From Glaciimonas soli (GTDB taxonomy: Bacteria > Pseudomonadota > Gammaproteobacteria > Burkholderiales > Burkholderiaceae_D): a DNA stretch of 64,000 nucleotides. The position numbers and the translations under genes are program-made. This document shows, one piece after another, positions 51,478 to 61,801 of this stretch (positions are counted from its first letter, which is position 1; each line of letters opens with the position of its first letter). The stretch is taken from the NCBI RefSeq assembly GCF_009497155.1, contig NZ_WINI01000001.1, forward strand, positions 868,001-932,000. The letters are read 5' to 3'. The notes under the pieces were generated by a model. It was not told where the DNA came from, made no database searches, and saw only the letters and a program-made list of their open reading frames with translations.

Positions 51478-52875
51478 TCAGTCAGCCAACAACACTTTCA
51501 ACGCCGCAGCGTATGCACCAAGACTTTGATCCTGATATTGATGCTGGCCATTTTGAATTACCCAGCGCCCGCCCGTCATCACATCACGGATAGGTGTTTG
51601 TGCATGATGGCAGAAAATCAAGCTATCCAGTATTTGATCGCCCTGCTTGCCGCATAAGTCTGCATGGTGGTCGTCTAACACCAATAAATCTGCACGCTGC
51701 CCGACCGCCAAACCGGTCACGGGTCTGCCACTGGCAGCGGCGCCACCTTGCACTGCCGATTGATATAAATAAGCGCCAACCGATCGACCGCCATCGGCTA
51801 CCAAGACATTGCGCTGACGATGCTGCAAACGCTGGCTGTATTCATACAAACGCAATTCCTCGCACATACTGGTGCTGATGTGGCTATCCGAGCCCACACC
51901 CCATGCACCTTGCGCGGCGGTATAAGTGACGCCATTGAAAATACCATCGCCTAAATTGGCTTCCGTAGTCGGACAAATCCCGGCGACCGCGCCGCTGCGC
52001 GCCAAACGTAACGTTTCGTCTTCTGTCATATGGGTTGCATGGACCAGACACCAATGGCGATTAACGTCAACGTTGTCGAGTAACCATTGCACTGGCCGTG
52101 CACCCAACTGAGCGACGCTGTCTTGAACTTCTTTAGTCTGTTCGGCGATGTGAATGTGAATGGGTGCTAACGCATCCCATTGCTGGAGCATCGCCAATAA
52201 TTGCTTGAGCGATTCCGGAGTCACCGCACGCAACGAATGCGGTGCAACGCCGTAACGCAAACCGGCATGTTGTGGATGCTGCGTTTGCATAGCCTGCAGG
52301 ATTGTCATCATCCATTCAGGTGAATTGATAAAACGTGCTTGCCCGTCGTGCGCTGGCTTGCCACCGAAACCACTGTATTGATACATCACTGGCAGCAAGG
52401 TCAAGCCGATACCGACTTCTTCAGCAGCTTCGATTAAACACGTTAAATTTTCGGCAGGATTGGCATATGGCATGCCGCCAACATCATGATGCAGATAGTG
52501 AAATTCGCACACGGAGGTGTAACCGGCTTTCAGCATTTCGGTATACAGCTGCCGGGCGATGGCTTTCAATGCCGGCGGTGATAATTTTTGGGCGAAGCCA
52601 TACATCAAGGTGCGCCAACTCCAAAAGCTATCGGTGGGATCTGAGCGATATTCGGTCAGACCCGCCATCGCTCGTTGGAAAGCATGTGAATGCAGATTCG
52701 TCATTCCTGGTAACACGCTGCCAGCTGCTCGCGGTGCGATCGCATCATCCACAGCGTTCGGCGTGACGCTGGTCAAGATGCCATTTGCATCCCATTCCAG
52801 CAGTACATTATTGTGCCAGCCGTTAGGTAATAACGCGCGGTCAGCCAGTAATTGTGTTGAATGAAAATGACTCAT
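51478..52875 (-). CDS. hutF: Formimidoylglutamate deiminase
   Basis: The 465-residue amidohydrolase has the HutF motifs: GSVLPGMTNLHSHAFQRAMAG (metal-binding HxH), YTSVCEFHYLHHD, HIAEQTKEVQDS, WCLVHATHMTEDE and GSDSHISTSMCEELR (Asp). It converts N-formimino-L-glutamate to N-formyl-L-glutamate and ammonia. It shares the operon with hutI (103 bp gap upstream) and with hutG downstream. Confidence 0.96.
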   Translation of the reverse strand: MSHFHSTQLLADRALLPNGWHNNVLLEWDANGILTSVTPNAVDDAIAPRAAGSVLPGMTNLHSHAFQRAMAGLTEYRSDPTDSFWSWRTLMYGFAQKLSPPALKAIARQLYTEMLKAGYTSVCEFHYLHHDVGGMPYANPAENLTCLIEAAEEVGIGLTLLPVMYQYSGFGGKPAHDGQARFINSPEWMMTILQAMQTQHPQHAGLRYGVAPHSLRAVTPESLKQLLAMLQQWDALAPIHIHIAEQTKEVQDSVAQLGARPVQWLLDNVDVNRHWCLVHATHMTEDETLRLARSGAVAGICPTTEANLGDGIFNGVTYTAAQGAWGVGSDSHISTSMCEELRLYEYSQRLQHRQRNVLVADGGRSVGAYLYQSAVQGGAAASGRPVTGLAVGQRADLLVLDDHHADLCGKQGDQILDSLIFCHHAQTPIRDVMTGGRWVIQNGQHQYQDQSLGAYAAALKVLLAD

Positions 52876-52977
52876 GAATATTCTTTCATTAAATCTGCCA
52901 GCAATTTTTCTGCAAATTATGATTTACTCTCATCACGGCAAGCGCCTTCTACCACTGCCGCGAAAAAACGTCGGCGC

Positions 52978-54231
52978 TTATTGAACCACCCCACCACGCA
53001 CCACTGCGCTGCACGGATTAAATCCCGACCAATAGGCTAACTCTGCCAAACTATCCACGTCCCACATCACAAAATCAGCAGCACGACCTACTGCTAACAA
53101 GCCATGCGTATCGGCTTTGCCAAGTGCACGGGCAGCGTGGCCGGTCACGCCCATCAACGCTTCAGCGGCGGTTAATTTAAATAAAGTACACGCCATATTC
53201 AGCATCAACAACAAAGAAGTCGTCGGCGATGTGCCAGGATTATGGTCGGTCGCAATCGCCATTGGAATCTCGTACTGACGCAGCAAGGCTATCGGTGGCA
53301 AGCGTGTTTCACGAATAAAATAATACGCCCCCGGCAGCAGCACAGCACATGTGCCGCTTTGTTTAAGCGCGATAATGTCTGCCTCAGACAAATGTTCAAG
53401 ATGATCAACTGACAACGCTTGATAACGCGCCGCTAACTGAGAGCCGCCAAGATTCGACAATTGATCCGCATGCATTTTTACAGGCAAACCGAGCTGACTG
53501 GCAGTGGCAAATACCCGTTCGCTCTGCGCTAGTGAAAAACCGATGTTCTCGCAAAATACATCGACCGCATCGACCAAACCTTCGCTATGCAAAGTCGGCA
53601 GCATGACATCGCATACCAGATTGATATAGTCATCGGCACGCCCTGTATATTCGGGAGGTAAAGCATGTGCGCCAAGGAAAGTTGTCACCACTTCGACCGG
53701 ATAATGTTCACCTAAACGTCGCGCTACGCGCAGCATTTTGCGTTCTGTCTCCAGATCCAAGCCATAACCCGATTTGATTTCTATCGTCATCACACCTTCG
53801 GCCAACAAAGGTTGCAATCGTCGCGCAGCTTGTTGGAACAGCATTTCTTCATCCGCTGTACGCGTAGCTCGCACCGTTGACACAATGCCGCCACCTTGAC
53901 GTGCGATTTCTTCGTAACTGGCGCCAGCTAAACGCAAAGCAAATTCATCTGCGCGTGTGCCGCCATACACCAAATGCGTATGGCAATCGATCAAACCGGG
54001 CGTGATCCATTTTCCAGCTACATCGTGACGGGGTATATCTAAATTGGCGAATTCAGCAGGCATTTCCGGCTGGCTGCCCATCCATGCGATTACGCCGTCA
54101 CGTACGACAATGGTAGCGTTGCTAATGGTTTGCAGTGGATTACCCGCTGGCGCGATCCGGGCGTTAAACCAGATACCGTCGCAAATACCGTCAGTAAATT
54201 GTGTTTTCTGCTTGAGTTTAGCCGTTTGCAT
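52978..54231 (-). CDS. hutI: Imidazolonepropionase
   Basis: The 417-residue amidohydrolase shows [42 protein letters not shown] (metal-binding HTH), [49 protein letters not shown] and [12 protein letters not shown]. It opens 4-imidazolone-5-propionate to N-formimino-L-glutamate. It overlaps hutD by 14 bp. Confidence 0.97.
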   Translation of the reverse strand: MQTAKLKQKTQFTDGICDGIWFNARIAPAGNPLQTISNATIVVRDGVIAWMGSQPEMPAEFANLDIPRHDVAGKWITPGLIDCHTHLVYGGTRADEFALRLAGASYEEIARQGGGIVSTVRATRTADEEMLFQQAARRLQPLLAEGVMTIEIKSGYGLDLETERKMLRVARRLGEHYPVEVVTTFLGAHALPPEYTGRADDYINLVCDVMLPTLHSEGLVDAVDVFCENIGFSLAQSERVFATASQLGLPVKMHADQLSNLGGSQLAARYQALSVDHLEHLSEADIIALKQSGTCAVLLPGAYYFIRETRLPPIALLRQYEIPMAIATDHNPGTSPTTSLLLMLNMACTLFKLTAAEALMGVTGHAARALGKADTHGLLAVGRAADFVMWDVDSLAELAYWSGFNPCSAVVRGGVVQ

Positions 54232-54820
54232 CTGATGACTTTTCCAACAAGGTGATGTGAATACTCACAAGTGCGCAATCGCTGTTCATTGGTTGCACCT
54301 CCAACGCACCTTCATCGGCTGTCAACGTCAATGTCTGATGCGGCGCAATGATGTAGATAATGCCGCTGGCCGTTTTCACTTCCCAGTGACCGCGTGCACT
54401 AAACAACAAACGAAAGTGCGGATCATTCGATAATTTTTTTGCGATGCGCAACACATCCATGCCGCCGCTAGCCACACCACGGCGCAACATCAAATTCACA
54501 TCCTGACATTCACCGTCGACCAGACATGCATCTAATGCATCTTCACCGGAAAAATGATATGGCTGCAACGGTATTGTCAATGGATGACGGACACCATCAG
54601 CAAAGTGAAGCTGCATGCCATCGCCATGCAGCAAAGCAATCACCCGATCTATACCGGGAAAAACAGAAAATGATCCTGATTGCCTGATGTCGGCAATACT
54701 CACGCGCCATAGAAAATCATCAAAATGTGCATTCGGCGGATAGCACGCCAATTCACGCGTGATGCCACCGCCGTTTTTCCATGGCATAGCGATTAAATCG
54801 TCGTAGGCAATCAGGTTCAT
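54218..54820 (-). CDS. hutD: HutD family protein
   Basis: ATG 54820 (200 residues) is where the family begins ([22 protein letters not shown]). The rest has [38 protein letters not shown] and the cupin-like strands. HutD modulates hut expression, possibly by binding formylglutamate or another pathway metabolite. It lies between hutH and hutI. Confidence 0.93.
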   Translation of the reverse strand: MNLIAYDDLIAMPWKNGGGITRELACYPPNAHFDDFLWRVSIADIRQSGSFSVFPGIDRVIALLHGDGMQLHFADGVRHPLTIPLQPYHFSGEDALDACLVDGECQDVNLMLRRGVASGGMDVLRIAKKLSNDPHFRLLFSARGHWEVKTASGIIYIIAPHQTLTLTADEGALEVQPMNSDCALVSIHITLLEKSSDANG

Positions 54821-54887
54821 TTTATTTTTCCATCCTGTGGATCGCTGCAGGCGCGGCATGCCACGCCCCTACGACTCCGTAAAATCA

Positions 54888-56435
54888 TTATTCAAGATAC
54901 AAATGCGCAAACAACTCCTGACAACTTTCACTCAAGGCGCCTTGCATCACCAGTTGTTTCGACGCTTCAATATCTGGCGCAAAGAAACGATCTTTATCGT
55001 AAAAGCCCACCTTCTCCCGCAAGCGTTGTTGTACTTTGTTGAGCATAGCTGAAGTCTTCAACGGCTGATGGAAATCGACACCTTGTGCTGCAGCCAGCAA
55101 TTCAATCGCAACAATGGTTGCTGTGTTATGCGCCATCTCGTTAAGACGGCGCCCTGCAAATGTCGCCATGCTGACGTGATCTTCCTGATTGGCAGAAGTC
55201 GGCAAACTATCCACACTGGCTGGATGCGCTAAAGATTTATTTTCTGAAGCTAGTGCTGCGGCGGTAACGTGCGCAATCATGAAGCCAGAATTCAAACCGG
55301 ACGACTCCACCAGAAATGGTGGCAATCCAGATAATGAAGCATCAATCAACAACGCAATCCGACGTTCTGAAAGAGCACCGATTTCAGCAATTGCCAATGC
55401 CAAAGTATCGGCGGCAAATGCAACTGGCTCCGCATGGAAATTACCACCTGAAATCACATCATCGGTATCGGCATATACCAACGGATTGTCGGTGACTGCG
55501 TTGGCTTCTATCAGTAATGTACGCGCTGTATTGTTGATCAAATCCAGACAGGCACCCATCACCTGCGGCTGGCAACGCAAACTGTAAGGATCTTGTACGC
55601 GCTCATCATTGATCAAATGTGATAGGCGAATTTCACTACCGCTCAATAATTGACGGTAAATTTTTGCCGTCGCGATTTGCCCTGGTTGACCACGCACTTC
55701 GTGCACGCGCGGGTCAAATGGCGCATCGCTGCCTTTCGCAGCATCTATCGATAATGCTCCGGCAATGGTCGCCGCTTCCAACATGCGTTCAGCTAAAAAC
55801 AATCCGTTCAAAGTCAACGCGGTAGAAACTTGCGTGCCGTTGATCAATGCCAAACCTTCTTTTGCTGCCAATATCACCGGCTTGATACCCGCTTGTTCCA
55901 AAGCTGCTTTGGCATCAACGATCTTACCGGCTACCCGCACCTGCCCCTCGCCCAACAAAGCCAATGTCATATGCGACAACGGTGCCAAGTCACCGGATGC
56001 TCCCACTGAACCTTTGATTGGAATGCAAGGCATGATGCCCGCGTTATACAAAGCGAGCAGCGTATCTATCACCAACGCGCGAATGCCAGAATAACCACGT
56101 GAGAGACTACCGATTTTCATCGCCATGATCAAACGCACTGCACCGTCATCCATCAGGTCGCCGGTACCGACCGAGTGCGACAAAATCAGGTTGCGTTGCA
56201 GCTCTTCTAACTGGTCGTCAGGAATATGCGTTTTTGCCAACTTGCCAAAACCAGTGTTGATGCCATACGCAGGCTCGCCGCGTTCGACTATGCGGCGTAT
56301 CGTTGCGGCCGATGCTTCGATCCTGGCATAAGCCGATTCCGCCAGTTTTAGCGGAACGGGCGCAGCCCAGATCGCGCGCAAATCTGTGAGAGAAAAATGC
56401 CCGGGCTCTATCGTTAATGATGAAAATTGCTTCAT
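54888..56435 (-). CDS. hutH: Histidine ammonia-lyase
   Basis: The 515-residue lyase has the MIO-forming triad Ala-Ser-Gly at about 146-148 ([23 protein letters not shown]), Tyr in [11 protein letters not shown] and later [22 protein letters not shown] and [12 protein letters not shown]-like [20 protein letters not shown]. It eliminates ammonia from L-histidine to give urocanate, the first hut step. It lies 117 bp after hutU. Confidence 0.98.
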   Translation of the reverse strand: MKQFSSLTIEPGHFSLTDLRAIWAAPVPLKLAESAYARIEASAATIRRIVERGEPAYGINTGFGKLAKTHIPDDQLEELQRNLILSHSVGTGDLMDDGAVRLIMAMKIGSLSRGYSGIRALVIDTLLALYNAGIMPCIPIKGSVGASGDLAPLSHMTLALLGEGQVRVAGKIVDAKAALEQAGIKPVILAAKEGLALINGTQVSTALTLNGLFLAERMLEAATIAGALSIDAAKGSDAPFDPRVHEVRGQPGQIATAKIYRQLLSGSEIRLSHLINDERVQDPYSLRCQPQVMGACLDLINNTARTLLIEANAVTDNPLVYADTDDVISGGNFHAEPVAFAADTLALAIAEIGALSERRIALLIDASLSGLPPFLVESSGLNSGFMIAHVTAAALASENKSLAHPASVDSLPTSANQEDHVSMATFAGRRLNEMAHNTATIVAIELLAAAQGVDFHQPLKTSAMLNKVQQRLREKVGFYDKDRFFAPDIEASKQLVMQGALSESCQELFAHLYLE

Positions 56436-56552
56436 GCTATTCTTTCGTTAATAATTTTATTGATGACCTTCTTGAGGTCAATTAAATTTAAATAATTCTG
56501 TCAATGAATCATCTCCCCCAGACAGCAGGAGAGATAAGAAATCGTTATTTGG

Positions 56553-58268
56553 TCATCTTGTCACAAAAGGCAAATTCAAACCTTCGCGCTTGGCACAGTC
56601 TATCGCCTGTTGGTAACCCGCATCCGCATGGCGCATCACACCGGAGCCGCAATCGTTTACCAAAACACGCGCCAGACGTTTAGCCGCAGCGTCTGTACCA
56701 TCGGCCACAATCACCATACCAGAATGCTGCGAATAACCCATGCCGACACCGCCGCCATGATGCAACGATACCCACGTCGCACCACCCGAAGTATTCAATA
56801 GTGCATTCAGCAATGGCCAGTCGGATACTGCATCAGTGCCATCCTTCATACTTTCTGTTTCGCGATTCGGACTGGCGACGGAGCCGGTATCCAGATGATC
56901 ACGACCGATCACGATAGGCGCTTTCAATTCACCTGTACGCACCATTTCATTAAACGCCAGTGCCGCTTTGTCGCGCTCCCCCAAACCCAACCAACAAATT
57001 CGGGCTGGCAAACCTTGAAAGGAAATGCGTTCGCGCGCCATATCCAGCCAGCGATGTACGTGTTTATTTTCAGGAAATAATTCTTTGATTTTTGCGTCGG
57101 TTTTATAGATATCTTCTGGATCTCCAGACAACGCCACCCAACGGAATGGGCCTTTTCCTTCGCAGAACAACGGGCGAATATAAGCAGGAACGAAACCAGG
57201 GAATGCAAATGCATTTTTGACACCTGCATCAAAAGCAACTTGACGAATGTTGTTGCCGTAATCGACAACAAAACTTCCCATCGCCTGAAAATCCAACATC
57301 GCTTGCACATGCAGCACGCAAGATTGCGCAGCATCAACCACCAGTTTTTCTTGTAGAACCGGATTATTTTGCGCGCTTTTCCATTGCTCAACTGTCCAGC
57401 CTATAGGCAGATAACCATTGAACAAATCATGCGCCGACGTTTGATCTGTCACTAAGTCCGGTTTAATGGAACCTGCTTTGGCACGCTTCACCAACTCCGG
57501 TAAAACTTCTGCGGCATTACCCAACAAAGCGATCGATACCGCTTCTTTACGTTCAGTGTGGTATTTCACCAGAGCCAAAGCATCGTCCAGATCTTTCGCC
57601 TGCTTGTCGACATAGCGTGTACGCAAACGGAAATCGATGCTGCTTTGTTGACATTCAATCGTTAACGAAACTGCACCAGCCAAGGTTGCTGCCAACGGTT
57701 GCGCACCACCCATACCACCAAGACCCGCAGTCAGAATCCAACGGCCCGCCATGGAACCACCGAAATGTTGGCGCCCGGCTTCGGCGAAGGTTTCAAAGGT
57801 GCCTTGGACGATGCCTTGACTACCAATATAAATCCAGCTCCCTGCTGTCATTTGGCCGTACATGAACAGACCTTTGCGGTCGAGTTCGTTGAAATGCTCC
57901 CAGTTCGCCCATTTCGGCACCAGATTTGAATTGGCGATCAACACACGCGGTGCATCAGCATGAGTCTTGAAAACGCCGACTGGCTTACCCGACTGCACCA
58001 GCAAGGTCTCGTCTTCATTCAACTCTTTTAATGTTTCAACGATTTTGTCGAAGCATGCCCAGTCGCGCGCTGCGCGACCAATACCACCGTAGACAACCAG
58101 ATCATTCGGACGTTCAGCAACTTCCGGATCAAGGTTATTCATCAGCATCCGCATCGGCGCTTCTGTTAACCAGCTTTTGGTGCTGAGTGTGCTACCGCGT
58201 GGAGCACGAATGACACGTGTTTCATCGTGGCGGGGATCGGCTAATTTGGGAGTTGTTGGGCTGTTCAT
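56553..58268 (-). CDS. hutU: Urocanate hydratase
   Basis: The 571-residue protein carries NAD-binding and core motifs: [82 protein letters not shown] and [14 protein letters not shown], with [23 protein letters not shown] at the end. It converts urocanate to imidazolonepropionate using bound NAD+. It heads the minus-strand operon; its promoter holds a HutC-type operator. Confidence 0.98.
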   Translation of the reverse strand: MNSPTTPKLADPRHDETRVIRAPRGSTLSTKSWLTEAPMRMLMNNLDPEVAERPNDLVVYGGIGRAARDWACFDKIVETLKELNEDETLLVQSGKPVGVFKTHADAPRVLIANSNLVPKWANWEHFNELDRKGLFMYGQMTAGSWIYIGSQGIVQGTFETFAEAGRQHFGGSMAGRWILTAGLGGMGGAQPLAATLAGAVSLTIECQQSSIDFRLRTRYVDKQAKDLDDALALVKYHTERKEAVSIALLGNAAEVLPELVKRAKAGSIKPDLVTDQTSAHDLFNGYLPIGWTVEQWKSAQNNPVLQEKLVVDAAQSCVLHVQAMLDFQAMGSFVVDYGNNIRQVAFDAGVKNAFAFPGFVPAYIRPLFCEGKGPFRWVALSGDPEDIYKTDAKIKELFPENKHVHRWLDMARERISFQGLPARICWLGLGERDKAALAFNEMVRTGELKAPIVIGRDHLDTGSVASPNRETESMKDGTDAVSDWPLLNALLNTSGGATWVSLHHGGGVGMGYSQHSGMVIVADGTDAAAKRLARVLVNDCGSGVMRHADAGYQQAIDCAKREGLNLPFVTR

Positions 58269-58427
58269 GGTAAGCGTCTCTTTATAAAAAATAAATTATT
58301 TCAAAATTCATAGCTTTTAGTCTATTTCCCACAGCAGAGTACAAATAGGAATGCTGCGTAGCGATAAAGACGTCCGCCAAAATCAGGCAATAAATTTTTA
58401 TTGCCACCAAGTTGTATAGTCCAGTGA

Positions 58428-58455
58428 AGTATAATGTATATACAATTCGTGTCAA
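58428..58455 (-). promoter_or_regulatory. hutU promoter with HutC-type operator
   Basis: On the minus strand -35 TTGACA (58450-58455) and -10 TATACT (58428-58433) are 16 bp apart, close to ideal. The spacer contains the palindrome TGTATATACA (58435-58444), the core of known HutC sites; a second TTGTAT half-site lies at 58412-58417. Repressor bound here would occlude polymerase until urocanate releases it. Confidence 0.82.
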
Positions 58456-58592
58456 TCAACTTTTAATAATTTTTTTCTTGAAATACTTATCGTTGCTGCG
58501 CGCTCGCGACACATGACATATCGGCGCCCGGCTGTCGTATTGAACTATGGTATTCATAATCTGGCGCATGCGTTTGGAAGCCAGTCTTAAAG

Positions 58593-58628
58593 TAATATTG
58601 AAGTAATAATTGAAGCAATAATTGAAGC
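58593..58628 (+). repeat. Three tandem 12-bp repeats in the hutC leader
   Basis: The unit AATAATTGAAGC occurs twice exactly (58605-58628) after one diverged copy (TAATATTGAAGT). It lies 30 bp before ATG 58659, so copy-number change could alter the leader. Confidence 0.65.
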
Positions 58629-58658
58629 AAAAAACAGAATATTTTGATTGAAGGAATT

Positions 58659-59366
58659 ATGGGTAAAACGTTAGCAAAAGCCATTCCGGCCTTTCAGCAA
58701 GTGAAAGACCATGTGCTTCAAAAAATTCATAACGGCACCTGGAAACCCGGCGATTTGATTCCGTCCGAGCGCGAGCTGATGCAGCAGTTTGGTTTGTCGC
58801 GGATGACCGTCAATCGCGCCTTGCGAGAATTAACCGACAATCAGATGCTGGTCAGAACCCAAGGTTCCGGCACTTATGTGGCAGAAGGAAAGCATCAATC
58901 TACGTTGGTTGAAATTCGCAGTATTGATGACGAAGTGGTCGCACGCGGTCATCGTTATCGTAGTCAAGTATTAGCGCTGGAAGTCAGCAAAACTCCTGCC
59001 GCGTTATCAGCATTGGAATTCAAAACTGACTCTGTCTTCCATTCCAGCATCGTGCATTTTGCGGATGATATCCCGATACAACTGGAAGACCGCTATACTA
59101 ATCCGACTCTCTTCCCGGAATATTTAGAGCAAGACTTTCATCACGTCACGCCGAATCACTACATGATGCAAGTCGCTCCTATGCACAGAGCGGAATATTC
59201 TCTTGAATCGAAAATGCCAGATGCCACAGTGCGCAAACGCTTGCAAATGGAAATTGGTGAGCCGTGCCTGGTGTTATCGCGTCGCACCTGGGTACGTGAT
59301 GCGGTGGCAACCTCAGTCACTTTGTGGCATCCGGGATCGCGTTTTCGGTTCACGGGCGGACTTTAA
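58659..59366 (+). CDS. hutC: HutC, GntR-family repressor of histidine utilisation
   Basis: ATG 58659 (235 residues) follows GAAGGA closely; a TTG five codons upstream is less likely. The protein has an N-terminal GntR winged helix (AFQQVKDHVLQKIHNGTWKPGDLIPSERELMQQFGLSRMTVNRALRELTDNQMLVRTQGSGTYVAEG, about 12-77) and a UTRA effector domain (DIPIQLEDRYTNPTLFPEYLEQDF, PCLVLSRRTWVRDAVATSVTLWHPGSRFRFTG). HutC represses hut genes and is released by urocanate. It is divergent from hutU and is followed by fpr. Confidence 0.96.
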   Translation: MGKTLAKAIPAFQQVKDHVLQKIHNGTWKPGDLIPSERELMQQFGLSRMTVNRALRELTDNQMLVRTQGSGTYVAEGKHQSTLVEIRSIDDEVVARGHRYRSQVLALEVSKTPAALSALEFKTDSVFHSSIVHFADDIPIQLEDRYTNPTLFPEYLEQDFHHVTPNHYMMQVAPMHRAEYSLESKMPDATVRKRLQMEIGEPCLVLSRRTWVRDAVATSVTLWHPGSRFRFTGGL

Positions 59367-59385
59367 TTGATTTTTTTGGATAACA

Positions 59386-60174
59386 ATGACAAATCCACTT
59401 CCTTCAAAAACCACCACAGAAACAGTTATCAGCATTCATCACTGGACAGATAAACTGCTGTCATTTCGCTGCACACGTCCGGCCGCCTATCAATTCGCAC
59501 CGGGTCAATTTGCCCGATTGGGATTGACGAATGCCGACGGCACAGTTATTTCTCGCGCCTATTCCGTCACTTCTGCGGTTGAAGAAGATGCGTTGGAATT
59601 TTTTCTGGTAATTGTTCCAGGCGGCGAATTTTCTGATTTATTGGTCAATCTAAAACCGGGTGATCCGATTTTATTGGAACGATTCAGTTACGGCTTCATG
59701 ACAGCTGATCGCTTTGTCGACGGTGAAGATTTGTGGATGCTGGCGACCGGTACTGGTCTCGGCCCGTTCATTTCGATATTGCAAGATCCATCAGTGTGGA
59801 AAAAATTTCGCAATTTAGTATTGGTGCATTGCGTACGCAATACCGAAGAATTGGCTTATCAGGAATTACTCAACGACTTGCCAAAACAAGCTGCATTAAC
59901 GGCCGGCGGTGCAAAGCTGATACGCATTCCCATCAGCACACGCGACACACAAAACATCGACCCTAACCATTTGCATGGACGTATTACAACTCTGCTCTCG
60001 AACGGCGAATTAGAGCGCGCAGCCGGTCTGGATATCAGTGTAGAGAAATCACGTTTAATGATGTGTGGGAATCCAGAAATGATTACTGCCACGCGAGAAC
60101 TATTGCATGAACGTGGTCTGCGCCCTTGCCGACGCGCTGTACCGGGGCAGTTTGTGACGGAAGATTATTGGTAA
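59386..60174 (+). CDS. fpr: Ferredoxin-NADP reductase
   Basis: The 262-residue flavoenzyme has the FAD-binding RAYSVTSAVEEDALEFFLVIVPGGEFSDLL (RxYS, about 48-52), an NADP-binding LATGTGLGPFISILQD and CVRNTEELAYQELL, and the subclass C-terminus RAVPGQFVTEDYW. It transfers electrons between NADPH and ferredoxin or flavodoxin, and supports oxidative-stress defence. It follows hutC by 19 bp, so may share its transcript, though the functions are not linked. Confidence 0.95.
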   Translation: MTNPLPSKTTTETVISIHHWTDKLLSFRCTRPAAYQFAPGQFARLGLTNADGTVISRAYSVTSAVEEDALEFFLVIVPGGEFSDLLVNLKPGDPILLERFSYGFMTADRFVDGEDLWMLATGTGLGPFISILQDPSVWKKFRNLVLVHCVRNTEELAYQELLNDLPKQAALTAGGAKLIRIPISTRDTQNIDPNHLHGRITTLLSNGELERAAGLDISVEKSRLMMCGNPEMITATRELLHERGLRPCRRAVPGQFVTEDYW

Positions 60175-60206
60175 TAAAGATTCACTCAACACTAAACGCA
60201 AGCATC

Positions 60207-60276
60207 CGTCATCCTCGCGAACGCGGGGATCCAAGTTACGATCTCAATATGGATTCCCGCGTTCGCGGGAACGACG
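60207..60276. repeat. dRS3-like palindromic repeat
   Basis: CGTCATCCTCGCGAACGCGG...GGATCCA faces TGGATTCCCGCGTTCGCGGG-AACGACG, forming a long stem. The ATTCCCGCGTTCGCGGGAAC core matches the interspersed ATTCCC-N8-GGGAAT type known from Neisseria and many other proteobacteria. It lies between the convergent fpr and livF genes. Confidence 0.85.
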
Positions 60277-60323
60277 AATTAAATTTACTTAGTTCCTTGA
60301 ATGGCTCCGATTGATGATTGGAC

Positions 60324-61025
60324 TTAAAGCGCCAACCATACCCGGCTAATCTCCGGATTGTCGCGCAATTCTTCTGGCGTTCCGGTAAAAACAATCTTCC
60401 CCTGTCCCATTACCAGTACGCGCTGCGAAATTTCTAATGCTATCTTCATTTTTTGCTCAACTAGCAAGACTGCAACTCCCTGTTCTTTTAGCATAAACAA
60501 GAAATCAGCAACTTGCCGCACCATTTGTGGTGATAATCCTTCGGTCGGCTCATCAATCAACATCAAGGCCGGCTCACCCATCAAACTACGACAGAGGCTA
60601 AGCATTTGCTGCTCACCGCCTGACAAAGCGTCAGCACGTGTTTGCAAACGCAAAGCCAATTGCGGAAAGCGCCGCAGCAACATCTCCATGGTCCGACGTG
60701 ATGCCGCTGCAGATTTCAAACCCAGCAATAGATTTTGTTCAACCGTTAATGACGGAAAAACTGCACGTTCCTCTGGCACATAGGCGATTCCGTGACGCGC
60801 AATTTCAAAAGTTTTTAACCCTGATATTTCTTGCTCTTTAAAACGTACTGAGCCAGTTGCTTTCGCCATCCCCATCAGCGCTTTTAATAACGTTGATCGG
60901 CCCGCGCCATTGCGTCCTACCACGCTGACGATTTCTCCCGGCGCTATTGCGAATGTCACGCCGTGCAAAATATGGCTCAAGCCATAATAGGCATGCAGAT
61001 TTTCCACCTCCAAAAGTGACGTCAT
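60324..61025 (-). CDS. livF: ABC transporter ATPase LivF with non-canonical Walker A
   Basis: The 233-residue ATPase matches LivF: LEVENLHAYYGLSHILHGVTF, Q-loop VPEERAVFPSLTVEQNLLLG, signature DALSGGEQQMLSLCRSL, Walker B LMLIDEPTEGLSPQMV and the switch region VLLVEQKMKIAL. The Walker A reads GRNGAGRST, with Arg at about 43 where the ATP-binding Lys normally stands (codon CGA). It forms the transporter with LivG, LivM and LivH for branched-chain amino acids or a related substrate. It overlaps livG by 4 bp. No substrate-binding protein gene is in the window. Confidence 0.93.
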   Translation of the reverse strand: MTSLLEVENLHAYYGLSHILHGVTFAIAPGEIVSVVGRNGAGRSTLLKALMGMAKATGSVRFKEQEISGLKTFEIARHGIAYVPEERAVFPSLTVEQNLLLGLKSAAASRRTMEMLLRRFPQLALRLQTRADALSGGEQQMLSLCRSLMGEPALMLIDEPTEGLSPQMVRQVADFLFMLKEQGVAVLLVEQKMKIALEISQRVLVMGQGKIVFTGTPEELRDNPEISRVWLAL

Positions 61026-61801
61026 CCGAAAATTTCCTTGTTATCTTCACGTCGAGTTTCATCGCCGAGATACGCCGCTTGCACTAACGGATTTGCACGA
61101 ATTTTTTCCGGTGTATCGCATGCAATAATCTGCCCCGATACCAACACGGCTATACGATCTGCCAAATCGAAAACGACGTTCATGTCGTGCTCTATCATCA
61201 GCAACGTTTTGTTGATGGTGACGTTTTTGATCAATGCAACTGCCAACTCCGATTCTTGTCGACTCATTCCTGCTGTCGGCTCATCCAGCAAAATCAACTG
61301 CGTGTCGGCAGCAATGGTGATGCCAATTTCCAGCGCGCGTTGTTCTGCATACGTCAATGCATGCGCGAATGTTTCCCGCTGATGTAGCAAATTTATTTGC
61401 GCTAACAAGATATCCACTTTGGCGTTCACCTCACTCAACCCTCGTAGACGCTTCCAAAATGTATATTTACAGCCGCACGACCAGAGTACGGCCGCACGCA
61501 GGTTTTCCTGCACGCTCAATTGCGGGAAAATATTGGTGACTTGAAAACTGCGCGACAAACCCAGGCGATGAATTTTAAATGGCGCCAACCCGGCGATGTT
61601 TTTTCCGTTCAACATAATCTGCCCAGAGCTTGGCGCAGAGCGACCGGATATCAAATTAAACAAGGTCGATTTTCCAGCGCCGTTTGGCCCTATCAATGCT
61701 AAACGTTCACCTGCCTGCACTCGCAAACTGGCGTCGCGAATAATCGCCGCTTTTCCAAACTGCTTGCTGACTTGATGCAGCGTTAAAACAGCATTCATCA
61801 T
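61022..61801 (-). CDS. livG: ABC transporter ATPase LivG
   Basis: The 259-residue ATPase has an intact Walker A (GPNGAGKSTLFNLISG), the LivG-type signature TYAEQRALEIGITIA, Walker B LILLDEPTAGMSRQE and switch His in MIEHDMNVVFDLADRIAVL. Together with LivF it powers uptake through LivM/LivH. Overlaps livF and livM by 4 bp each. Confidence 0.95.
   Translation of the reverse strand: MMNAVLTLHQVSKQFGKAAIIRDASLRVQAGERLALIGPNGAGKSTLFNLISGRSAPSSGQIMLNGKNIAGLAPFKIHRLGLSRSFQVTNIFPQLSVQENLRAAVLWSCGCKYTFWKRLRGLSEVNAKVDILLAQINLLHQRETFAHALTYAEQRALEIGITIAADTQLILLDEPTAGMSRQESELAVALIKNVTINKTLLMIEHDMNVVFDLADRIAVLVSGQIIACDTPEKIRANPLVQAAYLGDETRREDNKEIFG

Larger units (their letters stand above)
58269..58658. 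other. Divergent hutU / hutC control region
   Basis: This 390-bp region contains the hutU promoter with operator (58428-58455) and a 12-bp tandem repeat in the hutC leader (58593-58628). The remaining sequence is AT-rich without other clear sites. Confidence 0.6.
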
